Assembly: GCA_015065935.1 (NCBI GenBank)
Contig: SVPI01000013.1
Location: 1 to 48,874 of the forward strand
Source of the DNA: Oscillospiraceae bacterium
Lineage (GTDB): Bacteria; Bacillota; Clostridia; Oscillospirales; Acutalibacteraceae
DNA length: 48,874 bases
Reading direction: 5' to 3'
The notes under the pieces are model-generated. The model saw nothing but the letters and a program-made list of their open reading frames with translations, was not told where the DNA came from and did no database searches. Both the position numbers and the translations under genes were made by a program. Shown here piece after piece: positions 39,026-48,853 of this stretch (position 1 is its first letter; each line of letters starts with the position of its first letter).

Positions 39026-39099
39026 AAACACACTCGCTTTGATTATTATTCACCTTTTATCCCAATAATAAAAGGGAAAATAGTGCGAGTGTTTTAATT
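39025..39099 (+). terminator. Long nested hairpin terminator
   Basis: Outer stem CACTCGC (39031-39037) with GCGAGTG (39085-39091), extended by A/T pairs. It encloses a second perfect stem CCTTTTAT (39053-39060) / ATAAAAGG (39068-39075). TTTTAATTTG follows. Confidence 0.55.
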
Positions 39100-39102
39100 T
39101 GT

Positions 39103-39131
39103 TTGACAAAAGCGATAAAAGATAGTATTAT
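39103..39131 (+). promoter_or_regulatory. Promoter of the RNase J operon
   Basis: Consensus TTGACA (39103-39108), 17-bp spacer, TATTAT (39126-39131). The start codon is 122 bp further on, leaving a long leader. Confidence 0.82.
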
Positions 39132-39137
39132 ATTATA

Positions 39138-39253
39138 AATATCATTATATTGGGTTAATTTTACTATTTTTGAAATTTTAGGGGTACTGAAGCCCTTATT
39201 ACATAATTTTCGGCGGAGAAAATTCCGCAAATAAATTTGGAGGAAAATTCTGT
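39138..39253 (+). other. Long 5' leader of the RNase J gene
   Basis: About 115 nt of AT-rich untranslated leader with a small hairpin (GCGGA-GAAAA-TTCCGC, about 39213-39228) shortly before the GGAGG site. Nuclease genes are often autoregulated through their leaders, so a processing site is possible; no riboswitch class is recognised. Confidence 0.4.
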
Positions 39254-41044
39254 ATGGCAGAAACCAAAAAGTATAAAGAAAACAGAGAACAGAAAAACAG
39301 AACAAACTATAAAAGCAAAAAGAAACTTGTTAAACAAAGCTACACAAAGCGTGCACCAAAGGAAAATTTACGCAAGAGAAACAATGAAACGCCGCTGCGC
39401 ATTGTGCCCCTCGGCGGTCTTGAGGAAATTGGAAAGAACATTACACTTTACGAATATGAAAACGATATGTTCCTCGTTGACTGCGGTATGAGCTTCCCTG
39501 ATGAGGAAACCCCCGGTATTGATACTATCATTCCCGATTTTACCTATATTCTTGAAAACAAAGAAAAGGTGAGAGGCCTTGTTTTAACCCACGGCCATGA
39601 AGACCACATCGGTGCAATTCCTTATCTTTTAAAGCAGCTTAGAATTCCTGTTTATGGTACAAGGCTTACCTTGGGTCTTGTTGAAGGAAAGCTTAAAGAA
39701 CACAAAATTTTTTCTGAGGCAAAGTTAAATGTTGTAAAACCAGGTGATGAAATCACCTTGGGCGGCTTTAAAATTGAATTTATTCACGTTAACCATTCAA
39801 TTCCCGATGCCGTAGCGCTTGCCATTACCTGTGGTGTGGGCACCGTTGTTCAAACAGGTGACTTTAAAATTGACACCACCCCCATTGATGATAAGGTTAT
39901 TGATCTTACCCGCTTTGCTCAGCTTGGAAAGAAGGGCGTTTTGGCACTTCTTTCAGATTCCACCAATGCCGAACGACCCGGCTACACGCAGTCGGAAAGA
40001 ATTGTTGGCGAATCCTTTTCAAACCTTTTCAAAAAGGCTGAGGGTCACCGCATTATAGTTGCTACCTTTTCTTCAAACATTCACCGAATTCAGCAAATTA
40101 TAGATGAAGCTGTAAAGTGCTCGAGAAAGGTTGCCGTTTCGGGCAGAAGTATGATTAACGTTGTTAATATCGCTTCGCAAATGGGCTATTTAAAGGTGCC
40201 CGATGGCGTTCTTGTTGATATTGAAACCATTAAAAAATACGTTCCCGAGCAGCTGGTTATCATAACAACCGGTAGCCAGGGTGAGCCTCTTTCGGCGCTG
40301 CATAGAATGGCATTCAGTGACCACAGAAATGTTGATATTGCGCCCGATGATATGATTATTATTTCTGCAACGCCTATTCCGGGTAATGAAAAGCTTGTTA
40401 CCAAGGTTATAAACGAGCTTATGAAACGCGGTGCAAATGTGGTTTATGAAAAGATGTACGATGTGCACGTTTCAGGTCACGCTTGCCAGGAAGAATTAAA
40501 ACTGATGCTTAACCTTGTTAGACCTAAGTTTTTTATCCCTGTGCACGGTGAGCAAAAGCATCTTGCAAAACATGCCGCTATAGCACAGGTTATGGGCATA
40601 AAGAGGGAAAATACCCTAATTGCGAACATTGGTAATGTTATTGAACTGACAAAGCGCAGCATTAAGGTTGCAGGCACCGTTCCTGCGGGCAGAGTGCTTG
40701 TTGATGGACTTGGCGTTGGCGATGTTGGCAACATTGTTTTAAGAGACAGAAAGCATTTGGCTGAGGATGGAATTATCGTTGTAGCGCTGACCATTGATTC
40801 AGTTACAAATGAAATTGTATCAGGGCCTGAGGTTGTTTCCCGCGGTTTTGTTTATGTTAAGGAAAACGAGCAGCTTATTGATGATGCAAGGGAAATTGCC
40901 TGCGATATTCTTGAAAAGTGTTATCTTTCTAGAGTTAGAGATTACGGAACAATTAAAACCCGCCTTCGTGACGGTGTTTCGCGTTTCGTTTACGAAAAGA
41001 CCAGAAGAAGCCCTATGGTGCTTCCCATTATTCTGGAAATTTAA
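39254..41044 (+). CDS. rnj: Ribonuclease J
   Basis: A metallo-beta-lactamase/beta-CASP ribonuclease with 5'-3' exo- and endonuclease activity, central to mRNA decay and rRNA maturation, 596 aa. The metal site HGHEDHIGAIPYLL, PDAVALAITCGVG, QTGDFKID and the beta-CASP/C-terminal segment FIPVHGEQKHL are present. It begins with an extra Lys/Arg/Asn-rich disordered segment of about 45 residues before the usual RIVPLGGLEEIGKN start. GGAGG lies 10 nt before the ATG. rplI follows by 12 bp. Confidence 0.95.
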   Translation: MAETKKYKENREQKNRTNYKSKKKLVKQSYTKRAPKENLRKRNNETPLRIVPLGGLEEIGKNITLYEYENDMFLVDCGMSFPDEETPGIDTIIPDFTYILENKEKVRGLVLTHGHEDHIGAIPYLLKQLRIPVYGTRLTLGLVEGKLKEHKIFSEAKLNVVKPGDEITLGGFKIEFIHVNHSIPDAVALAITCGVGTVVQTGDFKIDTTPIDDKVIDLTRFAQLGKKGVLALLSDSTNAERPGYTQSERIVGESFSNLFKKAEGHRIIVATFSSNIHRIQQIIDEAVKCSRKVAVSGRSMINVVNIASQMGYLKVPDGVLVDIETIKKYVPEQLVIITTGSQGEPLSALHRMAFSDHRNVDIAPDDMIIISATPIPGNEKLVTKVINELMKRGANVVYEKMYDVHVSGHACQEELKLMLNLVRPKFFIPVHGEQKHLAKHAAIAQVMGIKRENTLIANIGNVIELTKRSIKVAGTVPAGRVLVDGLGVGDVGNIVLRDRKHLAEDGIIVVALTIDSVTNEIVSGPEVVSRGFVYVKENEQLIDDAREIACDILEKCYLSRVRDYGTIKTRLRDGVSRFVYEKTRRSPMVLPIILEI

Positions 41045-41056
41045 GAGGTGTTTAAA

Positions 41057-41497
41057 ATGAAAGTTATTTTATTAGCTGATGTAAAGGGCCAAGGAAAAAA
41101 AGGTGAGCTTTGCAATGTTTCCGATGGATATGCAAGAAACTTTTTATTCCCTAAAAATTTAGCTGTTGAGGCCAACAGCGCAGCAATGTCTGAGCTTAAA
41201 AGCCGTGAGGATGCTAAAAATCATCACAAGCAGGAAGAGATTAACGCCGCAAAGGCTTTGGCTGAAAAATTAAACGGTAAATCTATTAACATTAAGGCTA
41301 AAGCGGGCGCTTCGGGCAAGCTTTTTGGTGCAGTTACTTCAAAGGAAATTGTTCAGCAACTTAATAAAGATTTCGGAACCGAAATAGACCGCAAGAAAAT
41401 GAGCGTTGCTGACATTAAATCCTTTGGCTCCTACACCGCTGAAATTAAGTTATACACCGGCATTGTTGCAAAAATTACAGTTAATGTTACTGAGTAG
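41057..41497 (+). CDS. rplI: 50S ribosomal protein L9
   Basis: A 146-aa large-subunit protein. The L9 signature [21 protein letters not shown] is followed by the long connecting helix and a C-terminal domain. ATG at 41057 is chosen because AGAGGTG lies 6 nt upstream. It is followed closely by dnaB, the conserved Firmicute order. Confidence 0.97.
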   Translation: MKVILLADVKGQGKKGELCNVSDGYARNFLFPKNLAVEANSAAMSELKSREDAKNHHKQEEINAAKALAEKLNGKSINIKAKAGASGKLFGAVTSKEIVQQLNKDFGTEIDRKKMSVADIKSFGSYTAEIKLYTGIVAKITVNVTE

Positions 41498-41505
41498 GTG
41501 ATTAA

Positions 41506-42876
41506 ATGGCTGACGAAAACATTGTTTTTGACCTTGAGGGCGGCAGGCTTCCTTATTCCGTTGAAGCTGAGCAGGCAACTCTAGGCTCGATTATTATCGA
41601 CCCAAAATGTTTTACCCAAATCGCATCTCTTTTAAAGGCGGATTATTTTTATTTGCCACAGCACAAGGAAATCTATGCTGCGCTTTACTCAATGTTTGAA
41701 CTAAATCAAGGTATTGATTTTGTTTCCTTGCTTGAAAAAATGAAAAAAAGCAAGAATTACGATGAGGCAAGCGGTAAGGCATACCTTACAAGGCTTGTTC
41801 AAATCGTACCTTCCTCTGCCAACGTGGTTACATACGCCAACATTGTTCGTGACCGTTATTATGCAAGAGCATTAACCCTGGCCGCGCAGACTATTATTAA
41901 CGATGTAACCGAGAGTAAACGCAGTGCGGATGATTTGCTGAATAAGGCAGAACAGAGCATTTATGAAATCCGCCAGGGTAACACTCTTTCTGACCTTAAG
42001 CACATTAAAGAGGTTATTGAGCTTGAAACCTATGACCGCCTTGGAAAACTAAGCGACCCCGAAACCAAAAACGATTATATTGGTATTCCCAGCGGAATTT
42101 CTGAGCTGGATAAAATGATAACCGGTCTTAATAAGTCTGACCTTATTATTCTCGGCGCTCGTCCCGGTATGGGTAAAACTTCATTTGCCCTTAACATTGC
42201 AAGAAATGTTGCCCTTGAAACCGATAAAACCGTGTGCTTTTTCTCTCTTGAAATGACACGTGACCAAATTGCTCAGCGTTTGCTTTCTAATGAGGCATCC
42301 ATTAAAAGTGAAAAACTTCGCACAGGTGAGCTTTCAAATGATGAATGGACACGACTTGCCGTTGCAGGTGAGCATTTATCCAAGGCTGATATTTTTATTG
42401 ATGAAAGCTCTAACATTACGGTTCCCGAAATGAAGGCTAAGCTTTTACGCCTTAAAAAGGTTGACCTTGTAATTGTGGACTATCTCGGTCTTATGCACTC
42501 GGCAAAGAACACCGACAACCGTGTTCAGGAAATCAGTGAAATTACTCGTAGTCTTAAAATTATGGCTAAGGAATTAAAGGTTCCCGTTATTGCCTGTGCA
42601 CAGCTCTCTCGTGGAACCGAGACAAAGGGTAAATCCCATATTCCCGCACTTTCTGACCTCCGCGATTCAGGTTCAATCGAGCAGGATGCCGACATTGTTT
42701 TATTCCTTTACCGTGAGAGCTATTATGAAAACGAAAAGGGCGAAGGGGAAGAAACCGACCCTAATAAGAGCCAATGTATTGTTGCCAAAAACCGCCATGG
42801 TGAAACAGGCACAATCGACCTTTATTGGGATGGTCAGTATACTAGATTTACTTCTAGGGATGTGCTTCATCAATGA
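41506..42876 (+). CDS. dnaB: Replicative DNA helicase DnaB (DnaC in Bacillus)
   Basis: The hexameric helicase at the replication fork, 456 aa. The N-terminal DnaB_N domain (PYSVEAEQATLGSIIID) and RecA-like C-terminal domain carry Walker A GARPGMGKTSFA, Walker B DLVIVDYLGLM, and LSDLRDSGSIEQDAD. TAGGTG precedes the ATG. No intein is present. The stop overlaps tilS by ATGA. Confidence 0.97.
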   Translation: MADENIVFDLEGGRLPYSVEAEQATLGSIIIDPKCFTQIASLLKADYFYLPQHKEIYAALYSMFELNQGIDFVSLLEKMKKSKNYDEASGKAYLTRLVQIVPSSANVVTYANIVRDRYYARALTLAAQTIINDVTESKRSADDLLNKAEQSIYEIRQGNTLSDLKHIKEVIELETYDRLGKLSDPETKNDYIGIPSGISELDKMITGLNKSDLIILGARPGMGKTSFALNIARNVALETDKTVCFFSLEMTRDQIAQRLLSNEASIKSEKLRTGELSNDEWTRLAVAGEHLSKADIFIDESSNITVPEMKAKLLRLKKVDLVIVDYLGLMHSAKNTDNRVQEISEITRSLKIMAKELKVPVIACAQLSRGTETKGKSHIPALSDLRDSGSIEQDADIVLFLYRESYYENEKGEGEETDPNKSQCIVAKNRHGETGTIDLYWDGQYTRFTSRDVLHQ

Positions 42877-44174
42877 TTGATAAGGTTCGTGCCGCTCTTA
42901 AAGATTTTTCGATGCTGCAGGGCGGCAATGAAATAACGGTTGCGCTTTCAGGCGGTGCCGATTCAATGGCGCTTCTTTATGCTCTTTTAAGGCTCCAAGA
43001 TGAATTCTCACTTAAAATTAGCGCGGCGCATCTTAATCATTCAATTCGCGGTGCCGAGGCCGATAGAGATGAGGAGTTTGTAATTAACTGTTGCCGTGCT
43101 CTAAAGGTGCCACTTGTAACCGATAAAAGGGATGTTATAGGCTTTGCTAAAGAGAATTCTTGCAGCACTGAACTTGCGGCAAGAAAGGTGAGATATGAAT
43201 TTTTAAGCGAAACCGCTAAAGGTGTTATTGCCACTGCCCATACAGCAAGCGATAATCTGGAAACGGTTTTAATGAATCTCACCCGCGGCACAGGTCTTAA
43301 AGGCCTTTGTGGGATTCCACCTGTTAGAGACAGGTTCATTCGCCCGCTGATTTATGTGACCAGGGAAGAGGTTGAGCATTTCTGCAAGGAAAATAATATT
43401 CCTTTTGTGGTTGACAGCTCAAATCTTGCCGATGATTACACACGAAATCATTTAAGGCATAATGTTGTACCACAGCTTAAAAAGATTAATCCTTCACTTG
43501 AAAATACCCTTATAAACACGGTTTCAAATTTGCGGGAGGACAGTATCTTTCTCGCATCTACGGCACAACTTTGCTTTGCACAGCTTTTAAAGGGCGAAAG
43601 CCTTTTAACTGAAAATTTTAGCGAACTGCCAAAAGCGGTTGCCACCCGCGTGCTGATTTTGTTTTGTGAAAAAATGGGGGTAACGAGCCCCACTGCCGCA
43701 CACATCGAAGCTTTATATGAAGCTATGCTTAAAAATGAGGGAACGGTGGTTTTGCCGGGTAAAACCGAGTTTTTTTTAAAACAAGGAAGCCTATGTGTTA
43801 AAAACATCTATGCTGATAAAAAGCCGACTTTTTCGGTTAAAACTATTAAAATGTCCCTAAATGATGCAAAAACTACACAAAAAGTTAATAATTTGTTATT
43901 AAAAGAGGCGATTGATTGTGATAAAATCATTGGTGATATGGTTGTACGCACAAGGTTGCCCGGGGATAAAATTACCTTGAACACCCGAAACGTTACAAAA
44001 ACTCTTAAAAAGCTTTTTAACGAAGAGGGAATACCCGAAATCAGACGCGATGCTCTGCCTGTTATTGCCGATGATATGGGTGTTGTTTGGGTTTTGGGCT
44101 TTGGTCCGGATAAACGTGTTGCTGTGAACAAAAACACAACCAACGTTTTTTTAATCGAATATAAGGAAAACTAA
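42873..44174 (+). CDS. tilS: tRNA(Ile)-lysidine synthetase TilS
   Basis: A 433-aa N-type ATP pyrophosphatase that modifies C34 of tRNA-Ile(CAU) to lysidine. The PP-loop is SGGADSMAL; HLNHSIRGAEADRDEEFV and NHLRHNVVPQL are family motifs. Middle and C-terminal TilS domains follow (about 200-430). Translationally coupled to dnaB by ATGA, 14 bp before hpt. Confidence 0.96.
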   Translation: MIDKVRAALKDFSMLQGGNEITVALSGGADSMALLYALLRLQDEFSLKISAAHLNHSIRGAEADRDEEFVINCCRALKVPLVTDKRDVIGFAKENSCSTELAARKVRYEFLSETAKGVIATAHTASDNLETVLMNLTRGTGLKGLCGIPPVRDRFIRPLIYVTREEVEHFCKENNIPFVVDSSNLADDYTRNHLRHNVVPQLKKINPSLENTLINTVSNLREDSIFLASTAQLCFAQLLKGESLLTENFSELPKAVATRVLILFCEKMGVTSPTAAHIEALYEAMLKNEGTVVLPGKTEFFLKQGSLCVKNIYADKKPTFSVKTIKMSLNDAKTTQKVNNLLLKEAIDCDKIIGDMVVRTRLPGDKITLNTRNVTKTLKKLFNEEGIPEIRRDALPVIADDMGVVWVLGFGPDKRVAVNKNTTNVFLIEYKEN

Positions 44175-44188
44175 AGGGGAAAGCAAAA

Positions 44189-44731
44189 ATGTCAATGTAT
44201 GATGATATCAAATCAGTATTAATAACCGAAACCGAACTTAAAGAATGTGTTAAAAGATTAGGAGCACAAATTACTGAAGATTACAAAGATAAAAATCTTC
44301 TTCTTGTAAGTGTTTTACGCGGTTCGGTTATTTTTATGGCCGACCTTATGAGAGAAATTAAAATACCTTGCACAATTGATTTTATGGCTGTTTCCTCCTA
44401 TGGTTCGGGAACCAAGAGTAGCGGTATTGTTAAAATCGAAAAGGACCTCGATGTTAATCTTGAGGGCTATGATATTCTTATTGTTGAGGATATTCTCGAT
44501 TCGGGCAACACATTGTTTTACCTTAAGAAGCTTCTCTTAGACCGTCATCCTACAAGCATTAAAATTTGCACCCTTATGGACAAACCCGAGCGCAGAACGG
44601 CTGATATTACTGCCGATTATTCTGGCTTTACCATTCCTGATGCATTCGCCGTTGGATATGGCCTCGATTATGATGAAAAATATCGTAACCTGCCTTTTAT
44701 CGGCATTCTTGATGAAAAGGTGTATCAGTAA
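44189..44731 (+). CDS. hpt: Hypoxanthine phosphoribosyltransferase
   Basis: A 180-aa purine salvage enzyme that makes IMP or GMP from hypoxanthine or guanine and PRPP. The PRPP loop is ILIVEDILDSGNTL, with VLRGSVIFMADLMREI upstream. GGGGAAAGC precedes the ATG. It is part of the conserved tilS-hpt-ftsH block. Confidence 0.96.
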   Translation: MSMYDDIKSVLITETELKECVKRLGAQITEDYKDKNLLLVSVLRGSVIFMADLMREIKIPCTIDFMAVSSYGSGTKSSGIVKIEKDLDVNLEGYDILIVEDILDSGNTLFYLKKLLLDRHPTSIKICTLMDKPERRTADITADYSGFTIPDAFAVGYGLDYDEKYRNLPFIGILDEKVYQ

Positions 44732-44765
44732 AATTTTTATTCTTTCACGTTAGGAAGTGTGATTT

Positions 44766-46619
44766 TTGAAAAACAAAAACAACAAGTACAAAAGCCTGGT
44801 GCTGTACATTTTAATACCGCTTGTTTTGATTTTTGCGGTATTCTTTGCATCTCAAACTACAAAATCTCAAACCAAGAATAAGGATTATTCTGAAATTGTA
44901 AGCATGGTTAAAAACTATGAAATTTCAGAGTTTGAGCTTAACTGGTACAGCGGTAAACTTAACTATAGACTTCGTGCCGAGGGTGAAAAAGGTAAAATTT
45001 ACACCTACACCGTTGCCGATTCCAGCGTTTTTTATAATGATGTAAACGATTTTGTTTTACAGGCTAATGAGGCGGGCGAAGCAGGCAAGACCTTTGTTTA
45101 TAACTTTAAAAGAGGCGGGGAAAGCGCTTTGCTTGTTAACCTCCTGCCTTATATTGGTATGATTGCACTTTTTGCTTTCGCTTGGTTCTTTATCATGCGC
45201 CGTATGAATCAGTCAATGGGTAATGATAAAATGATGGGCTTCGGTAAAGCAAAAATTAAAAAGCCATCAGATAAAAGGAAAACCACCTTTGCCGATGTTG
45301 CCGGTGCCGATGAGGAAAAGCAGGAGCTTGAGGAAATTGTTGAATTTCTTAAAAATCCTCAAAGGTTTAACGAACTTGGCGCAAGAATTCCCAAGGGCGT
45401 GCTCCTTGTTGGCCCTCCCGGAACTGGTAAAACACTTTTGGCTCGTGCAGTTGCAGGTGAGGCAGGCGTTCCGTTTTTCAGCATTTCGGGCTCCGACTTT
45501 GTTGAAATGTATGTAGGTGTTGGCGCTTCTCGTGTTCGTGACCTTTTTGATGAGGCAAAGAAAAATGCACCTGCGATTATCTTTATTGATGAAATCGATG
45601 CCGTTGGTCGCCAGCGTGGCGCAGGTCTTGGCGGTGGTCATGATGAAAGAGAGCAAACCCTTAACCAAATGCTTGTTGAAATGGATGGCTTTGGCACAAA
45701 CGAGGGTGTTATCGTTATGGCGGCAACCAACCGCCCTGATATTCTTGACCGTGCACTCCTTCGACCCGGTCGTTTTGATAGACAAATCACCGTTAATTAT
45801 CCCGATGTTAAGGGCCGTGAGGATATTTTAAAGGTACATTCCCGCGGTAAGCCTTTGGGACCGGATGTTAACCTTTCTAACATTGCAAAGTCTACCTCAG
45901 GCTTTACCGGCGCCGACCTTGAAAACCTTTTAAATGAAGCAGCACTTCTTGCCGCAAGAAAAGGCCTTAAGGCAATAACTCAAGAGCAAATTGAGGAGGC
46001 AACCATTAAGGTTGTTATGGGAACAGAGAAAAAATCTCACGTTGTTAAGGATAAGGATAAGATGATAACTGCTTATCACGAAGCAGGCCATGCTGTGGTT
46101 TCTTATTTCCTGCCCACTCAGGACCCTGTTCATCAAATCTCCATAGTTCCTCGCGGTATGGCGGCAGGTTATACAATGTATCTGCCTACTGAGGAAAAGG
46201 GTCACACTTCTCGGAATCAAATGCTTGAACAGATTTGTTCACTCCTTGGCGGTCGTGCAGCTGAAGCACTTACACAAGATGATATTTGCACAGGTGCTTC
46301 AAACGACATACAGCGTGCAACCGAGCTTGCTCGCCAAATGGTTACCAAGTTTGGTATGAGTGAAAAGCTTGGCCTTGTTACCTATGGTAACGATAATAAT
46401 GAGGTATTCCTCGGCCGTGATTTCTCCTCTACACCTAATTATTCCGATAAAATCGCTGCAACTATTGATGAGGAAATTGAACGTATTGTTATGCAACAGT
46501 ACGAAAAGGCATTGGGTATTCTTAAAGAGTCAATGTCAAAGGTTCACGTAGTTGCTCAAAAGCTTTTTGAAGAAGAAAAGATTGATGGCGAAGTGTTCAG
46601 AGGAATTATGGCTGAATAA
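44766..46619 (+). CDS. ftsH: ATP-dependent zinc metalloprotease FtsH
   Basis: A membrane AAA+ protease, 617 aa, for quality control and regulator turnover. Two transmembrane segments (about 12-30 and 124-143) flank a small extracellular domain. Walker A is GPPGTGKT near residue 216, Walker B is [11 protein letters not shown] is [20 protein letters not shown], and the zinc motif HEAGH lies near 438. A TTG start with AGGAAGTG upstream is the only reasonable start. A terminator follows. Confidence 0.97.
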   Translation: MKNKNNKYKSLVLYILIPLVLIFAVFFASQTTKSQTKNKDYSEIVSMVKNYEISEFELNWYSGKLNYRLRAEGEKGKIYTYTVADSSVFYNDVNDFVLQANEAGEAGKTFVYNFKRGGESALLVNLLPYIGMIALFAFAWFFIMRRMNQSMGNDKMMGFGKAKIKKPSDKRKTTFADVAGADEEKQELEEIVEFLKNPQRFNELGARIPKGVLLVGPPGTGKTLLARAVAGEAGVPFFSISGSDFVEMYVGVGASRVRDLFDEAKKNAPAIIFIDEIDAVGRQRGAGLGGGHDEREQTLNQMLVEMDGFGTNEGVIVMAATNRPDILDRALLRPGRFDRQITVNYPDVKGREDILKVHSRGKPLGPDVNLSNIAKSTSGFTGADLENLLNEAALLAARKGLKAITQEQIEEATIKVVMGTEKKSHVVKDKDKMITAYHEAGHAVVSYFLPTQDPVHQISIVPRGMAAGYTMYLPTEEKGHTSRNQMLEQICSLLGGRAAEALTQDDICTGASNDIQRATELARQMVTKFGMSEKLGLVTYGNDNNEVFLGRDFSSTPNYSDKIAATIDEEIERIVMQQYEKALGILKESMSKVHVVAQKLFEEEKIDGEVFRGIMAE

Positions 46620-46629
46620 TAAAAAATAT

Positions 46630-46661
46630 AAGCGGTGCCTTTTGAGCACCGCTTCCTTTTT
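46630..46661 (+). terminator. Terminator after ftsH
   Basis: AAGCGGTGC / GCACCGCTT stem (46630-46638 with 46646-46654), 7-nt loop, then CCTTTTTC. It ends the RNase J-to-ftsH gene block. Confidence 0.88.
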
Positions 46662-46665
46662 CACA

Positions 46666-46694
46666 TTGACTTTAGCGCGTTGTTGTGTTAAAAT
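46666..46694 (+). promoter_or_regulatory. Promoter of the TrpR-like/methyltransferase/hslO operon
   Basis: TTGACT (46666-46671), 17-bp spacer, TAAAAT (46689-46694), right behind the ftsH terminator. Confidence 0.75.
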
Positions 46695-46759
46695 CTTTGT
46701 GAGAAGATGTATTTTCTTCGGTTCCTTGGAAAATTATTAAGTTTAAGGATGTTGCAAAA

Positions 46760-47044
46760 ATGATCAAGTTAAAATGCGAATCTGTTGACGATTTTTTTGA
46801 TGCCGTTCTAACCCTTGAAAATCGAGAGGAATGTTATAAATTTTTCAGCGATGTTTGCACAACAAAAGAGGTTAAGGCAATAGCCCAGCGCTTTACTGTT
46901 GCAAAAATGCTGAAAGATAAAAAGGTTTACACCGAAATTGTATCAAAAACAGGTGCATCAACAGCTACAATAAGCCGTGTTAACCGCTCGCTTGAGGATT
47001 CAAACAACGGTTACGATATTGTTTTTGAAAGACTTGAAAAATAA
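46760..47044 (+). CDS. YerC/YecD-type TrpR-related regulator
   Basis: A 94-aa all-helical HTH protein of the TrpR/YerC/YecD family. TTKEVKAIAQRFTVAKMLKD and GASTATISRVNRSL form the DNA-binding region. Unlike TrpR, these Firmicute homologues have no established ligand. AAGGATG lies before the ATG. The methyltransferase start overlaps its stop by one base. Confidence 0.9.
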   Translation: MIKLKCESVDDFFDAVLTLENREECYKFFSDVCTTKEVKAIAQRFTVAKMLKDKKVYTEIVSKTGASTATISRVNRSLEDSNNGYDIVFERLEK

Positions 47045-47790
47045 TGAGTATGTATAACGAATTTTCGCGTTACTATGATTATCTAACCGGTGATGTTGAT
47101 TATAAAAAGCGTACGAAATATCTTTTGAGTCTATTTGAAAAGTTTGATAAAAAGCCATCACTGCTTTTAGACCTTGCTTGCGGAACAGGTGGCTTTTCAA
47201 TTCAATTTTCTAAGGCAGGCATTGATGTTATTGGTGTTGATATTTCAGAGGGTATGCTTGACTGTGCCAAGAAAAACAGCGAAAAAGTAGGGCAGGACAT
47301 TTTATATTTATGTCAAGATGCCACCGAGCTTGAACTCTATGGTACAGTTGATGGTGCGGTTTGCTGCCTTGACAGCCTTAATCACATTACTGATTATAAT
47401 GATTTTTGCCGCGCAATTTCCCGCGTGGCGCTTTTTTTGGAGAAGGAACGCCTTTTTATATTTGACCTAAATACCGAGTATAAACAAAAGGAAATTTTAG
47501 GTGATAATATATTTGTTATTGATGAGCCGCCGGTTTATTGTGTTTGGAGTAATTTTTATTCCTCGGATACCAAAACCACTGATGTGGAGCTGGACTTTTT
47601 TGAGCAAAAAGAAAACGGCGCATATATCCGTACCTGTGAGGAGTTTTCGGAAAGGTGTTATGATTCAGAACAGGTTGAAAAAGCGCTTGAAAACGCAAAT
47701 TTGGAGATTTTAGCTACTTTTGAAGAAATGACCGAGAATAGCCCTAAAAATGATACACAAAGGGTTGTTTATGTTACAAGGAGAATTTAA
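47044..47790 (+). CDS. Class I SAM-dependent methyltransferase
   Basis: A 248-aa Rossmann-fold methyltransferase. The SAM site LLDLACGTGGFSIQFSKAG and the acidic end of strand 2 (VIGVDISEGML) are clear. The family includes many small-molecule methyltransferases, and the substrate cannot be assigned. The start overlaps the YerC stop (TAATG); an ATG two codons later is also possible. hslO follows by 3 bp. Confidence 0.9.
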   Translation: MSMYNEFSRYYDYLTGDVDYKKRTKYLLSLFEKFDKKPSLLLDLACGTGGFSIQFSKAGIDVIGVDISEGMLDCAKKNSEKVGQDILYLCQDATELELYGTVDGAVCCLDSLNHITDYNDFCRAISRVALFLEKERLFIFDLNTEYKQKEILGDNIFVIDEPPVYCVWSNFYSSDTKTTDVELDFFEQKENGAYIRTCEEFSERCYDSEQVEKALENANLEILATFEEMTENSPKNDTQRVVYVTRRI

Positions 47791-47793
47791 AAA

Positions 47794-48666
47794 ATGGGAA
47801 AGCTTATTCGTTGCATAACCTCCTGCGGCGCCGTTATGGCCGCGGCGGTTGATGCCACCGATATTGTAAAGGAAGCACAAAGAATTCATAAACTCTCTCC
47901 CGTTGCAACTGTAGCGCTGGGCAGACTGTTAGCAGGTGCTTCTATGATGGGCAATGCCCTTAAAAATAAAGATGATTCTGTAACCCTTCGCATTGCGGGT
48001 GATGGACCCTTAGGTTCCCTCATTGCCGTTTCCGATAGCTGTGGTAACGTTCGTGGCTATGTTTCAAATGCTGCGGCAGAGGTTCCCCTTAATAATAAAG
48101 GTCAGCTTGATGTTGCATCGGCTGTCGGTAGAGAGGGAATGCTCTATGTCCTTAAAGATATAGGCTTAAAAGAGCCTTATAACGGCTCTGTTCCGCTTTT
48201 TTCGGGTGAGATAGCCGAGGATATTACCGCTTATTATGCAATCAGCGAGCAAATTCCAACCGTTTGCGCACTAAGCGTTTCTCTTAATAATGATGGCAGT
48301 GTAAGTCGGGCAGGGGGATACCTTATTCAGATGATGCCCTTCGCTACTGAGGATGAAATTAAGCGCCTTGAGGATGGTATTAAGGAAATGAGTTCCCTTT
48401 CCTCAATGTTCGCACAAAATATGTCGCTGTTTGATATAATTAAAAAAGCACTTAAATATTATGAGGTTGAGGTTCTGGATGAATCATCGGCTGAATATTT
48501 ATGTAATTGTAGCCGTGCGCGTGTAGAAAAGGCGCTTATAAGTATTGGAAAAGAAGGTCTGCTCGAAATGGCGAACGAGCAGGATAACACAAATATAGAG
48601 TGCCATTTTTGCGATAAAACCTATAATTTTTCTGCGGCCCAACTTCGCAAACTTGCCTCAAAATAA
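47794..48666 (+). CDS. hslO: Redox-regulated chaperone Hsp33
   Basis: A 290-aa holdase activated by oxidation and unfolding. RAGGYLIQMMPFA is typical of the N-terminal domain. The C-terminal zinc site has all four cysteines: CNC in EYLCNCSRARVEKAL and CHFC near residue 270. AAGGAG precedes the ATG. Last gene of its operon; no clear hairpin follows. Confidence 0.96.
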   Translation: MGKLIRCITSCGAVMAAAVDATDIVKEAQRIHKLSPVATVALGRLLAGASMMGNALKNKDDSVTLRIAGDGPLGSLIAVSDSCGNVRGYVSNAAAEVPLNNKGQLDVASAVGREGMLYVLKDIGLKEPYNGSVPLFSGEIAEDITAYYAISEQIPTVCALSVSLNNDGSVSRAGGYLIQMMPFATEDEIKRLEDGIKEMSSLSSMFAQNMSLFDIIKKALKYYEVEVLDESSAEYLCNCSRARVEKALISIGKEGLLEMANEQDNTNIECHFCDKTYNFSAAQLRKLASK

Positions 48667-48691
48667 ATTTTAAAATTTTTTAAAAAAAGTG

Positions 48692-48720
48692 TTGACAAAC
48701 CAAAGTCGTTGTGGTATTAT
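48692..48720 (+). promoter_or_regulatory. Promoter of the tRNA-Val/Asp cluster
   Basis: Consensus TTGACA (48692-48697), 17-bp spacer, TATTAT (48715-48720). A TGAGTG-N7-CACTCA hairpin lies in the leader. Confidence 0.85.
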
Positions 48721-48771
48721 AATGCTTGTCGCCGGTGAGTGTTCTGAGCACTCAGCGTGGTACAAAAAAGT

Positions 48772-48847
48772 GGGAGCATAGCTCAGCTGGGAGAGCATCT
48801 GCCTTACAAGCAGAGGGTCACAGGTTCGAGCCCTGTTGTTCCCACCA
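48772..48847 (+). tRNA. tRNA-Val(TAC)
   Basis: A 76-nt tRNA with encoded CCA. GGGAGCA/TGTTCCC acceptor, TCTGC-CTTACAA-GCAGA anticodon arm (TAC, Val) and ACAGG-TTCGAGC-CCTGT T arm all pair. Confidence 0.97.
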
Positions 48848-48853
48848 CTTTTT

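Noticed and set aside
39138-39253. Riboswitch in the RNase J leader
   Set aside because: No conserved core of a known class is visible; only a small hairpin.
45267-45785. 172-aa minus-strand ORF inside ftsH
   Set aside because: Shadow of a highly conserved gene, with no RBS or domain signal.
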